Part shown: piece after piece, positions 17,874-26,952 of the stretch | Numbering within the stretch: position 1 is the stretch's first letter | Layout: every line of letters starts with the position of its first letter | NCBI GenBank assembly: GCA_965204165.1 | Contig: OZ241969.1 | Location: 4,402,001-4,466,000 of the forward strand | From: VYFG01 sp965204165 | GTDB taxonomy: Bacteria; Pseudomonadota; Gammaproteobacteria; Arenicellales; Poriferihabitantaceae | Direction of reading: 5' to 3' | Length of the DNA stretch: 64,000 bases | Program-made: the position numbers and the translations under genes | Notes under the pieces: model-generated | Databases searched by the model: none | The model's input: the letters and a program-made list of their open reading frames with translations, nothing else | What the model was told of the DNA's origin: nothing

Positions 17874-18863
17874 ATGAAACAATTTCGAAAACTGATATTC
17901 ACCGCCATCGCTTTCATTCTGATCTATCCGGCCGCGGCAAGTGCGGAGGAAATGAAACTCCGGCTTGCGGGTCAACACCCCATTGATCACAACGCCACAC
18001 TGGTCCTGAAAGAGACGATCGCCAAGATCGAATCCGCAAACGTCGGAATCGAGATCAGGCTGTTTCCGGCAGGCCAGCTCGGTAACGGGGAGGTGGTATT
18101 CGACGATGTGGCCCAGGGGGTCATCGACATTGGTCACACCTTCATCTACAGCCACAATGATCCGGTGCTGGAAATCAATTCCCTGCCCTACCTGGTGGGC
18201 ACCTACGAGGAAATGGAAAAAATCTACTCTCCCGGATCCCATTTCTATCGCATCTACGAAGAGCGTCTGGACAAACTGGGATTGAAGCTGCTTGGCGTGT
18301 TCGCGGAAGGCTTTATCGGTGTCGGGTCGACGAGGGCGCCGGAAAATTCCGGCTCAACCGGTGACAAGAACCTCAACATCCGGGTATGGAGCGCGGAGGT
18401 CGGCCGGCTGACCGCACAGGCAATCGGATTCAAAACGACCACGATGAACTGGGGCGATGTCCCGGCTGCGATTCAGCAGGGTATCGTGGATGGTGTGATC
18501 GGCGGCACCGCAGAGTCGAACTACACGGTATTCGGGGATGTGGTCAAGTTCTTCACGCCTTACAAAGCCTTCGTCGAAAACACCGGGTTCTACATTTCCC
18601 ACGCGACCTGGGAGCGTCTCAACGCAGAACAGCAGAAAGTGATGGCCGATGCTTTCGAGGAAGCCTCCGCCAAGTCCTTTGCACTCAGCCGCATGGTGGA
18701 CGAGGAATATATCAACCGGCTCTCGGAAAAGGGCATTACCGTGGTGCCGGTATCCGATCAGGAAATCGCCGGTCTCGCGAGTCATGTCCGGGATACGGTC
18801 TGGCCGGTACTGGAAGACAAGCTGGGCAAGGAAATTCTGGACAATATCAAATCCGATCTCTAG
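17874..18863 (+). CDS. dctP: TRAP transporter substrate-binding protein DctP
   Basis: The ATG at 17874 was chosen because AGTGGAGG precedes it and a signal peptide follows (MKQFRKLIFTAIAF, cleavage after ASA). The mature part has the DctP features: LRLAGQHPIDHNA, FPAGQLGNGEVV and the conserved Arg in LNIRVWS that usually binds a carboxylate. It is about 330 residues. It captures an acidic or zwitterionic substrate for the DctQM permease encoded downstream. Confidence 0.92.
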   Translation: MKQFRKLIFTAIAFILIYPAAASAEEMKLRLAGQHPIDHNATLVLKETIAKIESANVGIEIRLFPAGQLGNGEVVFDDVAQGVIDIGHTFIYSHNDPVLEINSLPYLVGTYEEMEKIYSPGSHFYRIYEERLDKLGLKLLGVFAEGFIGVGSTRAPENSGSTGDKNLNIRVWSAEVGRLTAQAIGFKTTTMNWGDVPAAIQQGIVDGVIGGTAESNYTVFGDVVKFFTPYKAFVENTGFYISHATWERLNAEQQKVMADAFEEASAKSFALSRMVDEEYINRLSEKGITVVPVSDQEIAGLASHVRDTVWPVLEDKLGKEILDNIKSDL

Positions 18864-18882
18864 TGGGTGTTGCTCACCTCTT

Positions 18883-18926
18883 GACGCCGGGCAGTAAGTC
18901 CGACACTCCCGGCGTCTTTCTTTTTT
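18883..18926 (+). terminator. Intrinsic terminator/attenuator between dctP and dctQ
   Basis: A perfect 9-bp stem (GACGCCGGG at 18883-18891 and CCCGGCGTC at 18908-18916) with a 16-nt loop is followed by a T-rich run to 18926. Its place inside the operon suggests partial termination that makes more binding protein than membrane subunits. Confidence 0.8.
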
Positions 18927-18962
18927 CCTGCATCCAACCCTTAGAGAGCACGGAGTATCCGG

Positions 18963-19502
18963 ATGGCCATCCTTGTCTGGCTTGAACGGAGTATTGTTTT
19001 CTTCTGCAGCCTGTTCCTTACCGCGGCATTCTGCCTCGTCGTGCTGTTGCGTTACGGATTCGATTCGGACCTTTTCGCCTATGAGGAATGGGTTCTGACG
19101 GTCGCATTCCTGCTCTATTTCCTGGGAAGCGCACTCGCCTCCCACCATGATGTGCACATCAAGGCGGATATTGTCCAGGAATACCTCAAGTCGGAACGCG
19201 TCAAGACCCTGTTCCAGGGCAGCATGCTGCTCTTCGAGGCGGCCATCGCGCTGGTCCTGGCCTTCTACGCCGGGGAAATGTTCTTCAACGAGTTCGCGCG
19301 CTGGCCGGATATCCCGACAACTCCCGTCTACAAGATTCCGCTGGCGGTTCCGCGCTGCTTCATCTTCCTGGGCTTTGCCCTGATGGCGCTTCACGCCTTT
19401 GTGAACGGAATTCGCCAGATCCGCGCCGGCATGCGCATGTCCCGCACCGCCGAGTCGGAATCAGGAAGCCCTTCGGTCGCCACCGACGACCGGAAAGACT
19501 GA
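18963..19502 (+). CDS. dctQ: TRAP transporter small permease DctQ
   Basis: This 179-residue protein has four hydrophobic helices. The early VLLRYGFDSDLFAYEEW matches the DctQ pattern (R...F...W.EE), and SHHDVHIKADIV is the usual H-I/V-R/K-D motif after helix two. It partners DctM in the membrane. A GGAG-like site lies before the ATG. The gap to dctM is 25 bp. Confidence 0.9.
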   Translation: MAILVWLERSIVFFCSLFLTAAFCLVVLLRYGFDSDLFAYEEWVLTVAFLLYFLGSALASHHDVHIKADIVQEYLKSERVKTLFQGSMLLFEAAIALVLAFYAGEMFFNEFARWPDIPTTPVYKIPLAVPRCFIFLGFALMALHAFVNGIRQIRAGMRMSRTAESESGSPSVATDDRKD

Positions 19503-19527
19503 AAAAGACAAAAGGAAACCCACGGTC

Positions 19528-20946
19528 ATGACACTTCTGATTGTCTTTCTCCTCCTTTGCCTGCTGCTGCTCGTCGGCTTGCCGGTTCCGTTCGCCTTCG
19601 GCGCGGTACTGATCTATCTGGGCTTTGCCGCCGACACCGACATCGCGACCTTCCTCGCGTCAGGACACTGGCGCATGAACAATATCGTCCTGTTGGCCAT
19701 CCCGCTTTTCATTCTGGCCGGCGCGATCATGAACCGGGGCAAGTTGGCCGAACCGCTTGTCGATATCGCATCGCTGATTCTGGGCCGACTCCGCGGAGGC
19801 CTCACGTGCGCTGCAGTCCTGGCAAGTGCGGTATTCGGCTCGATCTCCGGCAGCGCCGCGGCCACGCTGACCTGTATCGGCGGCGTGATGCTGCCCCGAC
19901 TTGAGCGTCACAAATACCCGAAGGGCTTTTCGGCCGCGCTGATCGCCAATGCAGCCCCGCTCGGCCTGCTCATACCGCCAAGCTCGATCCAGATCATCTA
20001 CGCATGGGTTACCCGTCAATCGGTTCTGCAGTGTTTCCTCGCGACGGTTGTGCCCGGCGTCATTCTCATTTTCCTGCTGTGTCTGGTCAATTTCGCGATG
20101 ATGCACTTCCACAAGAACATCATCGTTGAGGAAAAACCCGAATCGTTTGCCGCAGAGGCGCGTACCCGCACCACTTTTGCCGTCCCCGCGCTGCTGATGC
20201 CGGTCATAATCCTCGGCGGCATCTATGGCGGCATCATGACGCCGACGGAATCCGCCGCGATCGCGGTGCTGTACGCACTGCCAGTCGCCATCTGGATCTA
20301 CCGCGGTCTTGACTGGGACGGCCTCAAGGAGGCCGTGATCGATTCCGCGGCGATTATCGGCTCGGTGATGGTCATGTTCTTCATGGTGATGATCGTCAGC
20401 CGGTTTCTCATCTTCGAGGACATCACCGGAATTGCCAAGGACTTCATTTTCTCGATTTCCGACAATCCCCTTGTCATTCTCCTGGTCATCAACCTGGTCC
20501 TGGTCGCGATCGGCATGCTGATGGATGACGTGTCGGGCGTGCTGCTCGCCTCGCCGCTGATCCTGCCGATCGTGATCGATCTTGGAGTCGACCCGGTCCA
20601 CTTTGCGGCGATCATCGGCATCAATCTTGGCATGGGCAACATCACACCGCCGACTGCGCCCCTGCTTTATCTCGGCGCCCGGATCGGCAATTCGACTGTG
20701 AGCTCGATGATGAAGCCGACATTGATCATGATCCTGTTCGCCTGGATTCCCACACTCCTTCTCACGACATATATTCCGGAACTGTCACTTTGGCTTCCCG
20801 GACTGGTCTATGGAAATTCAGCAATTCCCGCTAATTCTATCACGGATTGGATTCGGCGGATTTCATGGTTTGAGCCCCTGTTCCCCGACTACGCGGGGAG
20901 GGAACCCCCTCCGGGCGGTGTGCCGGATTGTCTGCTGGCCACATGA
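19528..20946 (+). CDS. dctM: TRAP transporter large permease DctM, stop codon destroyed by an IS
   Basis: The protein is DctM by its many membrane helices and signatures such as GLLIPPSSIQIIYAW, GIYGGIMTPTESAAIAV and LGMGNITPPTAPLLYLG. Removing the IS and one 9-bp target copy restores the sequence GGA AAT TGA, so the native protein ends at residue 430 (...GLVYGN). In this genome the IS replaces the TGA with TCA, and reading continues 42 codons into the element to 20946, ending in IS-derived sequence. The added tail may or may not harm the transporter. Confidence 0.9.
   Translation: MTLLIVFLLLCLLLLVGLPVPFAFGAVLIYLGFAADTDIATFLASGHWRMNNIVLLAIPLFILAGAIMNRGKLAEPLVDIASLILGRLRGGLTCAAVLASAVFGSISGSAAATLTCIGGVMLPRLERHKYPKGFSAALIANAAPLGLLIPPSSIQIIYAWVTRQSVLQCFLATVVPGVILIFLLCLVNFAMMHFHKNIIVEEKPESFAAEARTRTTFAVPALLMPVIILGGIYGGIMTPTESAAIAVLYALPVAIWIYRGLDWDGLKEAVIDSAAIIGSVMVMFFMVMIVSRFLIFEDITGIAKDFIFSISDNPLVILLVINLVLVAIGMLMDDVSGVLLASPLILPIVIDLGVDPVHFAAIIGINLGMGNITPPTAPLLYLGARIGNSTVSSMMKPTLIMILFAWIPTLLLTTYIPELSLWLPGLVYGNSAIPANSITDWIRRISWFEPLFPDYAGREPPPGGVPDCLLAT
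20810..20818. repeat. Left 9-bp target-site duplication of the IS
   Basis: The sequence ATGGAAATT stands immediately left of the element and is repeated at 22439-22447 on the right. The copies are identical, so the insertion is recent. Confidence 0.92.
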
Positions 20947-22438
20947 TTCCCCGAAGAACCGGCCCGTTGCATATTCGGACACGGCCGCCGGGTCAGGAAG
21001 TGTCGAAGGGCACCAACTCCGTCTTCCGGTGCCCGAACGCGATCGCCCGGTACAGGGTCTCCCAGTCCGGAATGTAGAACTCCGTGAACAGCCCGCGCAA
21101 CCGCACCCACAGGTATTTCGAACCGCCCGCCTTCTCCCGGGCCGCCCGGAACAGCGCACAGCACCGCTGCTGCACCTGGTCGATGAGGAACGCCAGCATC
21201 GTCAGGTGGGCGAACACCGTCGCCAGATGCCGCTTGCCGTGACCAAAGTTGTGCTCGAAGCCGTAGCCTTGGTTCTTCAGGGTGTTGAACGTCTCGTTCT
21301 CGATGCGCCAACGGGCGCGTCCGGCCCGCATCAGGTCATGCGCGTTCGATTCCGTGACCTCCATGTCCGTGACCCAGGAGAAGTGCAGTTCCCGGCCATC
21401 GGGGCGGGTCTCCCGGCACGCCAGGAAGTTCACTGCCAGATCGGGGTTCGCCTGGTTCAGCGGTACGCCGTTCAGAAACCGGAACCGGAAACGGCTGCCG
21501 CCCCCTTCCGACCTCTCCACGGTACGGGTCGCCGCCGAGGCCTCGACACGGCGGAACAGTTCCCCATGGTCCCCCGGCTTCACGCCCAGGACATACCGCA
21601 TGTCCAGTTCCCCCAGCAGCCGGATGTGCGGCCCGTTCGACGCCAGCGCATCCTCCACCACCAGCAGCTTCAGGTGCGGATGCTCGCGACGGACGTCACG
21701 CAGCAGACGCTTCGCCGCGTTGCGCTCGCAGTCGTTCTTCCGCGAACCGTCCGAACGCATGATCGGTTCCGGCGCCAGCGGGAACACCTCCCGGTGCTCC
21801 GGGTGGACCAGTACCGCCCCCAGCATCTGGTGGTACCAGGTGGTGCTGCCGTCACGGTGATGTTTCTCGCAGCAATGGTCGCAATGCACACTCTTCGACG
21901 AGAAGTACCCCGTCCCGTCCACCGACAGCAGATGATGGCCCAGCCAGGTGAAACCCTCCAGACCCTTGCCACGCTGAAGGGCCGCGAACACACCCTTGAA
22001 GGCACCCCGCAGCGCACGCGGGTCCACCAGGTCCAGGCGCTCGCGCATCGCCGTGTCCGACGGCGCGCGGCCAACCCCGTACAGTTCCCTGAGGTTCGAC
22101 CGGATCCGGCCCTCGTCCCGTGCGTCCTGCTCGAAACTCAGCAGCGACGGGTACTTCAGCGCGAATACCGCCAGACCCGACATCAGGCAGTCCGTCAGTG
22201 CCAGGCCCCGGCTCACGATGGGATCCTCAATGCGATCAAAATGCCCACGCACCACCCGAAGCAGACCCGGAACGCTCAGGGTCTTGCGAAACACGGCTTT
22301 CGACATGACAGATCATCCGATATCGTGAAATCAGACGGATCATACCGCCTTTTCAGGAAAAGTCTGCGAACCGCCTTCCCCCAGCACCGCCTCAAACCCA
22401 CGTCTTTATTGGACTACAGATGATGGCGGGAATTGCTG
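20819..22438 (-). mobile_element. IS4-like insertion sequence, 1620 bp
   Basis: The terminal inverted repeats are perfect over 13 bp: CAGCAATTCCCGC at 20819-20831 and its complement at 22426-22438. They are flanked by identical 9-bp direct repeats. One transposase gene fills most of the element on the minus strand. Perfect ends and an intact transposase imply a young, probably active insertion. Transcription of the transposase runs against the interrupted dctM-kbl operon. Confidence 0.92.
20993..22306 (-). CDS. DDE transposase, IS4-like
   Basis: The protein has 437 residues. Candidate DDE residues are D130 (LLSVDGTGYF), D219 (LLVVEDALAS) and a glutamate at 336-338 in RWRIENETFNTLK, followed by a Lys as in the YREK signature of IS4-type enzymes. 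The N-terminal part is the DNA-binding region. A C-terminal segment near 385-410 contains two cysteines (QQRCCALF). It moves the element by cut and paste. The precise IS subgroup would need a database search. Confidence 0.88.
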   Translation of the reverse strand: MSKAVFRKTLSVPGLLRVVRGHFDRIEDPIVSRGLALTDCLMSGLAVFALKYPSLLSFEQDARDEGRIRSNLRELYGVGRAPSDTAMRERLDLVDPRALRGAFKGVFAALQRGKGLEGFTWLGHHLLSVDGTGYFSSKSVHCDHCCEKHHRDGSTTWYHQMLGAVLVHPEHREVFPLAPEPIMRSDGSRKNDCERNAAKRLLRDVRREHPHLKLLVVEDALASNGPHIRLLGELDMRYVLGVKPGDHGELFRRVEASAATRTVERSEGGGSRFRFRFLNGVPLNQANPDLAVNFLACRETRPDGRELHFSWVTDMEVTESNAHDLMRAGRARWRIENETFNTLKNQGYGFEHNFGHGKRHLATVFAHLTMLAFLIDQVQQRCCALFRAAREKAGGSKYLWVRLRGLFTEFYIPDWETLYRAIAFGHRKTELVPFDTS

Positions 22439-22447
22439 ATGGAAATT
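22439..22447. repeat. Right 9-bp target-site duplication of the IS
   Basis: ATGGAAATT, identical to 20810-20818. Its last T plus the following GA formed the original dctM stop codon. Confidence 0.92.
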
Positions 22448-22458
22448 GAGGACCGGCC

Positions 22459-23649
22459 ATGATCCAGGCATTCGTCAGCGAACTGGCCACGCGACTCGAT
22501 TCTCTCAAGACAGACGACTGTTACAAAAAGGAACAGGTGATCGCCTCTCCGCAGCAGGCCGAGATCATTCTCGAGACCGGCGCCTTGTGCATAAATCTAT
22601 GTGCCAACAACTACCTTGGGCTGGCCAATCATCCCGAGTTGATCGAAGCTGCGAGAGACGCGCTGGACCGGTTTGGATTCGGCATGTCGTCCGTGCGGTT
22701 CATTTGTGGAACCCAAAGCCCCCACAAGGGACTGGAGAGTTGCTTGAGCGAGTTTCTGGGAACCGAAGACACGATCCTCTTTCCGAGCTGTTTCGACGCG
22801 AATGCAGGACTATTCGAAGCCCTGCTCGGCCCCGAAGACGCCGTCATTTCGGATGCTCTAAACCATGCTTCCATCATCGACGGGGTGCGCCTTTGCAAGG
22901 CCGGGCGATATCGCTATGCCAACAACGACATGGCTGAACTCGAAGCCAGGCTGGTTGAAGCCCGGAACGCCCGCTACCGCCTGATCGCCACCGATGGGGT
23001 GTTTTCCATGGATGGTTACATTGCGAACTTGCCTGCGATCTGCGACCTTGCCGATACCCACGACGCAATCGTAATGGTCGATGACAGCCATGCCGTGGGC
23101 ATCCTCGGGAAGCATGGCAGGGGCACGCCCGAGCATTGCGGTGTCATGGGCCGTGTGGACATTCTCACCGGGACGCTCGGCAAGGCGTTGGGAGGCGCTG
23201 CTGGAGGCTATGTCTCGGCCCGGCGGCAAATTGTGGAGTGGCTTCGACAACGCGCACGGCCGTACCTGTTTTCCAACACCCTTGCACCGGTCATCGCACA
23301 CACCAGCCTGAAAGCGCTTGATCTCCTGTCCGCCTCGCCGGAACTGCGTGAACGACTATGGAACAACACGGACCATTTCCGGAAGAAAATGACCGCGCTT
23401 GGCTTCGAGCTTCTTCCCGGTGAACACCCGATCGTGCCACTCATGCTCAGAGATGCGAAGCTGGCGCAGGACTACGCCAACGGACTTCGCCAGAATGGTG
23501 TACTGGTGACTGCGTTCTCCTTTCCGGTTGTCCCGGTTGGGGAAGACAGGATCCGAATCCAGTTATCGGCAGCTCACGACATTGAAATCCTGGACAAGGC
23601 GATTGCCGTGTTTGCAGGTGTAGGGAGTCGTTTGGGCGTTATCAGTTGA
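22459..23649 (+). CDS. kbl: 2-amino-3-ketobutyrate CoA ligase (glycine C-acetyltransferase)
   Basis: This 396-residue PLP enzyme of the alpha-oxoamine synthase family has CANNYLGLANHPE, the cofactor site DALNHASIIDG, VDDSHAVGILG, and the PLP lysine K242 in GTLGKALGG. It cleaves 2-amino-3-ketobutyrate with CoA to glycine and acetyl-CoA, the second step of threonine degradation. The original start was 9 nt after dctM, with GAGGA retained as ribosome site. The IS now separates it from its operon promoter, so expression may depend on a promoter in or near the IS. Confidence 0.93.
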   Translation: MIQAFVSELATRLDSLKTDDCYKKEQVIASPQQAEIILETGALCINLCANNYLGLANHPELIEAARDALDRFGFGMSSVRFICGTQSPHKGLESCLSEFLGTEDTILFPSCFDANAGLFEALLGPEDAVISDALNHASIIDGVRLCKAGRYRYANNDMAELEARLVEARNARYRLIATDGVFSMDGYIANLPAICDLADTHDAIVMVDDSHAVGILGKHGRGTPEHCGVMGRVDILTGTLGKALGGAAGGYVSARRQIVEWLRQRARPYLFSNTLAPVIAHTSLKALDLLSASPELRERLWNNTDHFRKKMTALGFELLPGEHPIVPLMLRDAKLAQDYANGLRQNGVLVTAFSFPVVPVGEDRIRIQLSAAHDIEILDKAIAVFAGVGSRLGVIS

Positions 23650-23668
23650 CCAAGTGAGGAGTATTCCA

Positions 23669-24436
23669 ATGATGTCACTTGAAAAGCACACCGCGATTGT
23701 GACCGGCGGCGCCAGCGGAATCGGACTTGCAACGGCACACCGGCTGGCTGATCTGGGCGCGAATGTCGTGATCGCCGACCTGAATGAAGATGCTGGCGCA
23801 GAAGCTGCAAAGAAACTGGACGGTGTCCGGGCGGATGCGGTTTTTGTAAAGACAAACGTCGCCGAATCGTCAGATGTCCAAGCGCTGATCGAATCGGTGA
23901 CCGATCGATTCGGGTCTATCGAAATCCTGATGCATTTCGCGGGAATCGGCATCGAACGGTTCGCACTTGAGACCACACGCGAAGAGTGGGACCGCATCAT
24001 CTCGGTAAACCTGACGGGAACCTTTCTGGTCATGCAGGCAACCGGAGCAGTCATGGTGGAAGCCGGGTACGGCCGTATCGTATCGATGGCTTCAGCCGCC
24101 GGGGAACGGGGCGGAACCGGGCGTACCGCCTATGGCGCTTCCAAAGGCGGAGTGGCGGCGATGACCCGTGTCATGGCGCTGGAGTGGGCGGCGCACGGGG
24201 TCACGGTGAATACCCTTGCTCCGGGCGCCATTGATACAGCCCTGGTCCAGAAAATGCACGACACCGAAACCCGGCGCGCCTATCTGCAGCGCATTCCCAT
24301 GAATCGCTACGGCGCTCCTGAAGAAGTGGCCGCCGCTGCCGTTTGCCTTGCCCTGCCAGAGTCCAGCTACATCACCGGTGTGACGCTTGCCGTGGACGGA
24401 GGCTTCCTTTCCGGCGGTGTCATCAAGGAGGACTGA
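23669..24436 (+). CDS. Short-chain dehydrogenase/reductase, probable Kbl partner
   Basis: The ATG at 23669 is 8 nt after TGAGGA; a second ATG follows at once. The protein has about 255 residues with TGGASGIG for cofactor binding, an Asp after strand two (VIADLN) that favours NAD(H), the catalytic YGASK, and the usual C-terminal GVTLAVDGG. The HFAG motif replaces the common NNAG. Placed 19 bp after kbl, it may supply the 2-amino-3-ketobutyrate, as threonine dehydrogenase does elsewhere; this is inference. Confidence 0.87.
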   Translation: MMSLEKHTAIVTGGASGIGLATAHRLADLGANVVIADLNEDAGAEAAKKLDGVRADAVFVKTNVAESSDVQALIESVTDRFGSIEILMHFAGIGIERFALETTREEWDRIISVNLTGTFLVMQATGAVMVEAGYGRIVSMASAAGERGGTGRTAYGASKGGVAAMTRVMALEWAAHGVTVNTLAPGAIDTALVQKMHDTETRRAYLQRIPMNRYGAPEEVAAAAVCLALPESSYITGVTLAVDGGFLSGGVIKED

Positions 24437-24472
24437 AGCCGTCTCTGTATCTGCCGACGGTCAAGATCAAGG

Positions 24473-25120
24473 TTACGACTTGCCCTGCCCCTCGGAATTC
24501 CCGCTCGGATCATCCGGGAATTCCGCACTTGGCCTTTGATTGAGTTTCTTGTCGAACAGGCAAACGGAGAGGAGCCAGGCATCCTCATCGCCGACAGCCA
24601 CGAAACCATGCGGCATCAGACTGTCGAAGTGTACAGAATCTCCTTGCTCCAGGACGGTGGGGCTGTAGGGGTTCATGGAGAACAGGATGCTGCCCTGGAG
24701 CACGTAAAGGAACTCCTCTCCGCCGTGGCTGCTCATGGCCTCCGGCTTGTCCTTTCCCTTCGGTACGTGGACAACCATCGGCTGAAGGGCTTTCATCGCA
24801 ATTTCACTGCTAAGCGCCTCGTAAGTGCCGAACGGAGTCTCATAGCGGATACCACTGTTCATCCGGTTGATCGTCCGGGCGCCGGCGGCAAATGTATAAA
24901 AGCTGTCGCCGAGGAGCGTAATCAGATCCAGTCCGAGACCCTCCGCCAGCCGGGCGAGCATGTCGAAATTCGGTGAAGACTGGTTATTCTCAATCTTGGA
25001 AAGTGTCGAGATTGCAAGGCCGGTCTTCTCGCTCACCGCAGACAAGGTCAGCGCGTTACTCTTCCTGATCTGCTGTATGGCTTTACCTATGTTGATGCTT
25101 GCACGTGCGGTTTCGGTCAT
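24473..25120 (-). CDS. XRE-family regulator with C-terminal cupin domain
   Basis: In 215 residues there is an N-terminal helix-turn-helix of the Cro/C1 type (residues about 10-65, with LSAVSEKTGLAISTLSKIE) and a cupin_2 sensor (about 110-185, with HGGEEFLYVLQG and HFDSLMPHGF). Such regulators sense small metabolites and control adjacent amino-acid or amine catabolism genes. It is convergent with the SDR gene and probably controls the racemase-TRAP-kbl operon and the symporter gene at 25552-26952. Confidence 0.9.
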   Translation of the reverse strand: MTETARASINIGKAIQQIRKSNALTLSAVSEKTGLAISTLSKIENNQSSPNFDMLARLAEGLGLDLITLLGDSFYTFAAGARTINRMNSGIRYETPFGTYEALSSEIAMKALQPMVVHVPKGKDKPEAMSSHGGEEFLYVLQGSILFSMNPYSPTVLEQGDSVHFDSLMPHGFVAVGDEDAWLLSVCLFDKKLNQRPSAEFPDDPSGNSEGQGKS

Positions 25121-25551
25121 TTCAGCCTCGTAACTGATACAGTTCTGATGTAAGCAGGCGATGATTCCGCATGGTTTCGAAATCAGACCCTATTTTCGGT
25201 CACGGTCCATCGGCATTCAATATCAGGACGGATTTTCGGGATGTGCCGATGATGGAACTCCGACGCATCGGAGTATATTCAACGAGGGCATGGCGGGGCG
25301 TTTTACAGGACGCCTCGAGGACTGTCTGCGGAAACTGACCGAGGGACTTTTGGCGCGGATTTCCCGACAGGCACGTCAGTGGGGACCGTCAGGGCATCCG
25401 CATCCACATCGACGATCCCCCGGGTCAATGAACTGAAGAATTGACCTGCGGAAAATTACCCCGGAAAGGCTGGTGCCAGTGCACGCAGCCTTGCCCAGGC
25501 CCTTGGCGGAAATCCGTTCAGATCCACACGGACCATCCCGGTTCCGCAACA
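25121..25551. other. Gap between regulator and symporter genes
   Basis: About 430 bp with no convincing gene or terminator. It should contain the promoter of the leftward regulator gene near 25121-25170. Confidence 0.5.
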
Positions 25552-26952
25552 CTATCCGCTCGATGATCCGCTTTTCACGAGCGGCTCTCCCCTCTCGTCG
25601 AAGTATTCTCTCGTGACCCTGAACACCATCGGCGCAAGCAACAGAAGCCCGATGAGGTTCGGCACCGCCATCAGCCCGTTGAGGGTGTCCGAGAGGTTCC
25701 AGACGAAATCGACCTTCACGTTTGCGAAGGACAGCGCCGCCAGTACCCACAGTCCTCGGTATATCACGAGGCTTCGCTCACTGAACAGATACTGCCAGCA
25801 GCGCTCTCCGTAGTAGCTCCACCCGAGAATCGTGGTGAATGCGAACACCGCGAGGGCAATCGTGACGATGTACTGACCGCCCGTGATCGACTCCTGGAAT
25901 CCGGTCGAAGTGAGCACCGCCCCGGTCAGTCCGCCTCCATCCGCACCGGTCATGGTCCATGCGCCGGAGGTGAGAATGACCAGCGCTGTCATGGTGCAGA
26001 CCACGAGGGTGTCGATGAAGGTGCCGAGCATGGCGATGATGCCCTGCCGGACCGGACTGTTGGTTTGTGCAGCCGCGTGGGCAATTGCCGCAGAACCGAG
26101 CCCGGACTCGTTCGAGAACACGCCGCGGGCCACCCCGAAACGGATGGCTGCGGCAACAGCCGCTCCCGCAAACCCGCCAGTGGCTGCGGCAGGAGTGAAG
26201 GCGTGAGTGAAGATGAGCCCAATCGCCGAGGGGACTTCGGCGATGTTGATGATGATAATGACCAGCGCGGCGCCGAGGTACAGCACGATCATGGCGGGCA
26301 CCAGTTTACCGGCAACGTCTCCGATCCTGCGGATGCCCCCGATGATCACCACGCCAACGAGAACGGCAACGACGACTCCGGTCAGCCACTGGGGTACGCT
26401 GAAACTGCTCCCGAGGGCAACGGCCATCGAGTTCACCTGAACCGCGTTCCCGATTCCGAACGCGGCGATCGCGCCGAAGATGGCGAATGCCAGACCAAGA
26501 TATTTCCCGAGTTCCGGAGCGAATTCCCCGACCCCGTTTCGCAGGTAGTACATCGGCCCGCCAACGTACTTGCCGTTGGCGTCGACCTCCCGGTAGGTGA
26601 CCGCGCAGACGGCTTCGGCGTACTTCGTCGCCATCCCGAACAGGGCGATGAGCCACATGTAGAAAATGGCTCCCGGGCCACCGAGAGCGATGGCGGTGGC
26701 CACGCCGGCGATGTTTCCGGTGCCGACCGTGGCGGACAGTGCGGTCATCAGCGCGTTGAAAGGCTTGACTTCGCCTTCGCCGGCTGCCTGGCTCTTGTCG
26801 AACAACAGCCGGAACCCGAAACCGACCTTGCGCCACGGCATGAACACGAGCCCAAGTGTCAGCAGCACCCCGGTTACTCCGAGAATGCCCAGCATGGGTG
26901 GTCCCCATGCGAACGAATTGATGGAATTGATGATCGAGTTCAGCTGATCCAT
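25552..26952 (-). CDS. Alanine/glycine:cation symporter (AGCS family)
   Basis: A 466-residue inner-membrane protein with about ten hydrophobic segments. The AGCS signatures are ALSATVGTGNIAGVATA followed by GGPGAIFYMW, and later SNESGLGSAAIAHAAA. It imports alanine or glycine with Na+ or H+. Glycine is the product of Kbl, so the transporter may serve the same pathway or balance its product. A strong GGGGAGAG ribosome site precedes the ATG. Confidence 0.93.
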   Translation of the reverse strand: MDQLNSIINSINSFAWGPPMLGILGVTGVLLTLGLVFMPWRKVGFGFRLLFDKSQAAGEGEVKPFNALMTALSATVGTGNIAGVATAIALGGPGAIFYMWLIALFGMATKYAEAVCAVTYREVDANGKYVGGPMYYLRNGVGEFAPELGKYLGLAFAIFGAIAAFGIGNAVQVNSMAVALGSSFSVPQWLTGVVVAVLVGVVIIGGIRRIGDVAGKLVPAMIVLYLGAALVIIIINIAEVPSAIGLIFTHAFTPAAATGGFAGAAVAAAIRFGVARGVFSNESGLGSAAIAHAAAQTNSPVRQGIIAMLGTFIDTLVVCTMTALVILTSGAWTMTGADGGGLTGAVLTSTGFQESITGGQYIVTIALAVFAFTTILGWSYYGERCWQYLFSERSLVIYRGLWVLAALSFANVKVDFVWNLSDTLNGLMAVPNLIGLLLLAPMVFRVTREYFDERGEPLVKSGSSSG

